A stretch of 64,000 nt of DNA from Basipetospora chlamydospora (taxonomy: Eukaryota > Ascomycota > Sordariomycetes > Microascales): assembly GCA_001599675.1 (NCBI GenBank), contig BCHP01000007.1:1895664-1959663 (forward strand), written 5' to 3'. Below, one piece after another: positions 62,601-64,000 of the stretch. A program made the translations under genes and the position numbers. A model generated the notes under the pieces. That model was not told the DNA's origin. It made no database searches and worked only from the letters and a program-made list of their open reading frames with translations. The first letter of the stretch is position 1, and each line of letters starts with the position of its first letter.

Positions 62601-63213
62601 GACCGACACACAACCGTTCTCCCGACAGCATTTAACGCCAGCGGAAGGGACAAGGAAAACGCAGGCGGATGATCTAGGAACGACCCTGACTATCCTAGCC
62701 AGCATCGTGGCCTCGCTATCAAGGCCCAAAGAGCCACATGTCCGACTGCTGATCATGCTGAAGCTCAAAGCTATATCTGCACGCCTGGCGCGCCTGAGCG
62801 ATGATCCGCTACTCATCGGCGACGTGCAGCGGATCATTGAATCACTCGGTGACGTTGCGCCCGAGGAGAGAGTCCAACCCCCGGAGAAGGATGCGGAGAC
62901 CAGGACGGAGTCGAACGGCGGCGGCGGACACGAGAAATCGACACCGCCTGACTTGGATGAGGAAGTTCCGGCCGATCGGCCGGTTAAATCCCAGCGACCC
63001 GTGCTATCGAGGGCGGACTCTTGGGCACCGGGCGACGAGAGGCGTCTCTGGCGGAAACGTGAGGTGGGGGAGTTTCGTGTCGATGAGGGTGTCCGCACCG
63101 AGTGTGCCAAGGATAGAGGGAGTATTGCAGCACCGGATCCAGACGGGCAAGCAAGAGGGAGTGACTGCGAGGATGGCGTAGATGAGATGGTACTTTCTCA
63201 CTATTTTATATGA
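59648..63213 (+). CDS. Large protein with fungal STAND N-terminal (HeLo-like) domain and TPR-like repeats
   Basis: Exons 59648-59704, 59766-60151 and 60222-63213 join in phase to 1144 residues. The start MDPLSIAASAITLIQAA, continuing into ESRITGLCDELSNLTSYLEA, is typical of the N-terminal domain of fungal STAND/NLR proteins (HeLo-like or PigL_N type, residues 1 to about 140). Both introns have CTAAC branch sites. After a Ser-rich linker and an acidic patch near residue 310, residues about 323-490 form TPR-like helices (GNFEQAICFLEEAL; SPERALVFCEQAL). The rest is Ser/Pro/charged and disordered-looking, with an internal repeat near 749-850 and a helical part near 970-1015. No Walker A P-loop or NACHT/NB-ARC motif is present, so it is not a full NLR. 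HeLo-like domains in other fungal proteins act in non-self recognition and cell death; a signalling or adaptor role here is inference. Confidence 0.85.
62025..62330 (+). repeat. Internal protein repeat, two units
   Basis: Two units of about 40-60 residues in the HeLo-like protein share the pattern YEY-x-N-x-V-x-YVEPTK followed by PL and a charged stretch (about residues 749-800 and 810-850). The DNA copies have diverged by several substitutions, so the duplication is not recent. Confidence 0.8.
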
Positions 63214-63829
63214 GGTTATGGGGAGTTAGGCTTGTTATTGAGAACGCATACTACTTTCTATAGCGATATTTCCCCTGTTTATGACTGTCGATGCCTGCCA
63301 CAGCTCCAAAGCTCGAAAGCGAGTGAATATTGTTCGGACTTCACGACCACGTCGGTGTGTGGCTCCAATCCGAACCCTGCACTCTCACGCATCGCCGCGA
63401 AAGTACGGGACCCTGGAGAAAAACCGCTGAGCTGAAAGATGCCCGCCGTAAAGGTTTGGGTAGCGATGCCAGTCCAGTTGGGCTGCATAACCAGGGCCAG
63501 TAATGGTCACCAACCTACGACAGGGGGAAAACAAGTCAGCCAATAGTTGTACTACACGCGAGCCCGCTTACTGGTGGCTTGTTTCCAGGATGTAGATCTT
63601 TGGCACTTGTCCAATAGGTACGGGCCACGCTGTATGCAAGCCCTCAGCCGTAGAGCTGTTCTGCAAGAGGCAGAAAGGACGATAGAAAGTATAAGGCGGA
63701 GACAGAAGACAAGAAAAGAAAGGAAGAAAAAAAAAAACAGGAAACCGCCTCCTTCTTCACGAAGCTTCCAAGAGCAGTTGGAACTGTATCTTTTCTCATA
63801 CAATTTAAACCATTCACAAACGTTACAAG
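63214..63829. other. Intergenic region between the last two genes
   Basis: About 600 bp separate two same-strand genes. A purine-rich tract lies at 63710-63740. No gene was seen. Confidence 0.5.
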
Positions 63830-64000
63830 ATGTCTGATACGGTCGAACTCACGAGCAACATCGGCACCTGGGTCGCCGCAGCCGTCGCCGTCGTCGCTCT
63901 TGTCGGCGTCGTGGGGCCGTATCTCGCCCTCCAGGCAGGCCTCTCTCAGCGACTCCAACCGCGCCATGAACGCCGTGCAGGACCTACCCCAGAAATACAT
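63830..64000 (+). CDS. N-terminus of a conserved fungal membrane-anchored protein, cut by window end, frame broken
   Basis: The start MSDTVELTSNIGTWVAAAVA leads into one hydrophobic helix (AAVAVVALVGVVGPYLALQA). This opening is familiar to me from uncharacterised fungal proteins that often lie near incompatibility-type genes. After residue 36 (bases 63935-63937) the sensible reading, ASLSDSNRAMNAVQDLPQKY, is one base further on, so one G near 63938 appears to be extra. It is either a sequencing error or a true mutation. The family's function is unknown; the single helix near the N-terminus suggests a membrane protein. Its neighbour is the HeLo-like gene on the same strand. Confidence 0.55.
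   Translation, partial: MSDTVELTSNIGTWVAAAVAVVALVGVVGPYLALQAGLSQRLQPRHERRAGPTPEIH

Overview
The window looks like nuclear DNA of a filamentous ascomycete (Pezizomycotina; a Sordariomycete-like fungus is my best guess). The evidence is short introns with GTRNGT donors and CTAAC branch points, C-ending codon preference in the coding stretches, an ENA-type Na+ P-type ATPase, a Zn2Cys6 regulator, an RTA1-like membrane protein, a fungal STAND N-terminal (HeLo-like) protein, and a tRNA-Gly with an intron just 3' of the anticodon. No bacterial operon, CRISPR array or plasmid feature is seen.

Layout. 1-2553: broken MYND zinc-finger gene (Cys-to-Tyr, frameshift, nonsense). 3549-4181 (-): secreted 18-cysteine protein with a TATA box. 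4.2-7.9 kb: degenerate DNA. 7.9-12.97 kb: long non-coding stretch with homopolymers, a minisatellite and clustered TACGGAGTA/GTACGAGTA words. 12968-16493: ENA Na+-ATPase, four exons. 16.5-39.1 kb: 22-kb gene desert, rich in TpA, holding decayed minus-strand coding remnants at 29.6-32.5 kb. 39086-40944: secreted TAP-like serine hydrolase, five exons. 42234-44443: Zn2Cys6 regulator, four exons. 45.29-45.83 kb (-): two tRNA-Gly genes. 46452-47342: F-box-like protein. 50065-51120: secreted 14-cysteine protein with dibasic processing sites. 51.1-57.4 kb: second desert with one decayed gene at 56.36-56.80 kb. 57409-58612: RTA1-like protein. 59648-63213: HeLo-like/TPR-like protein of 1144 residues. 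63830-64000: start of a small conserved membrane-anchored protein with a one-base frame break.

The genes form no obvious pathway. The picture is a compartmentalised genome: intact genes, several encoding secreted, membrane or self-recognition-type products, sit as islands in old, mutated, gene-free DNA. Several lesions are of the C-to-T in CpA kind expected from repeat-induced point mutation (RIP). The right end (HeLo-like gene plus neighbour) resembles a fungal incompatibility/NLR-type locus; that role is inference.
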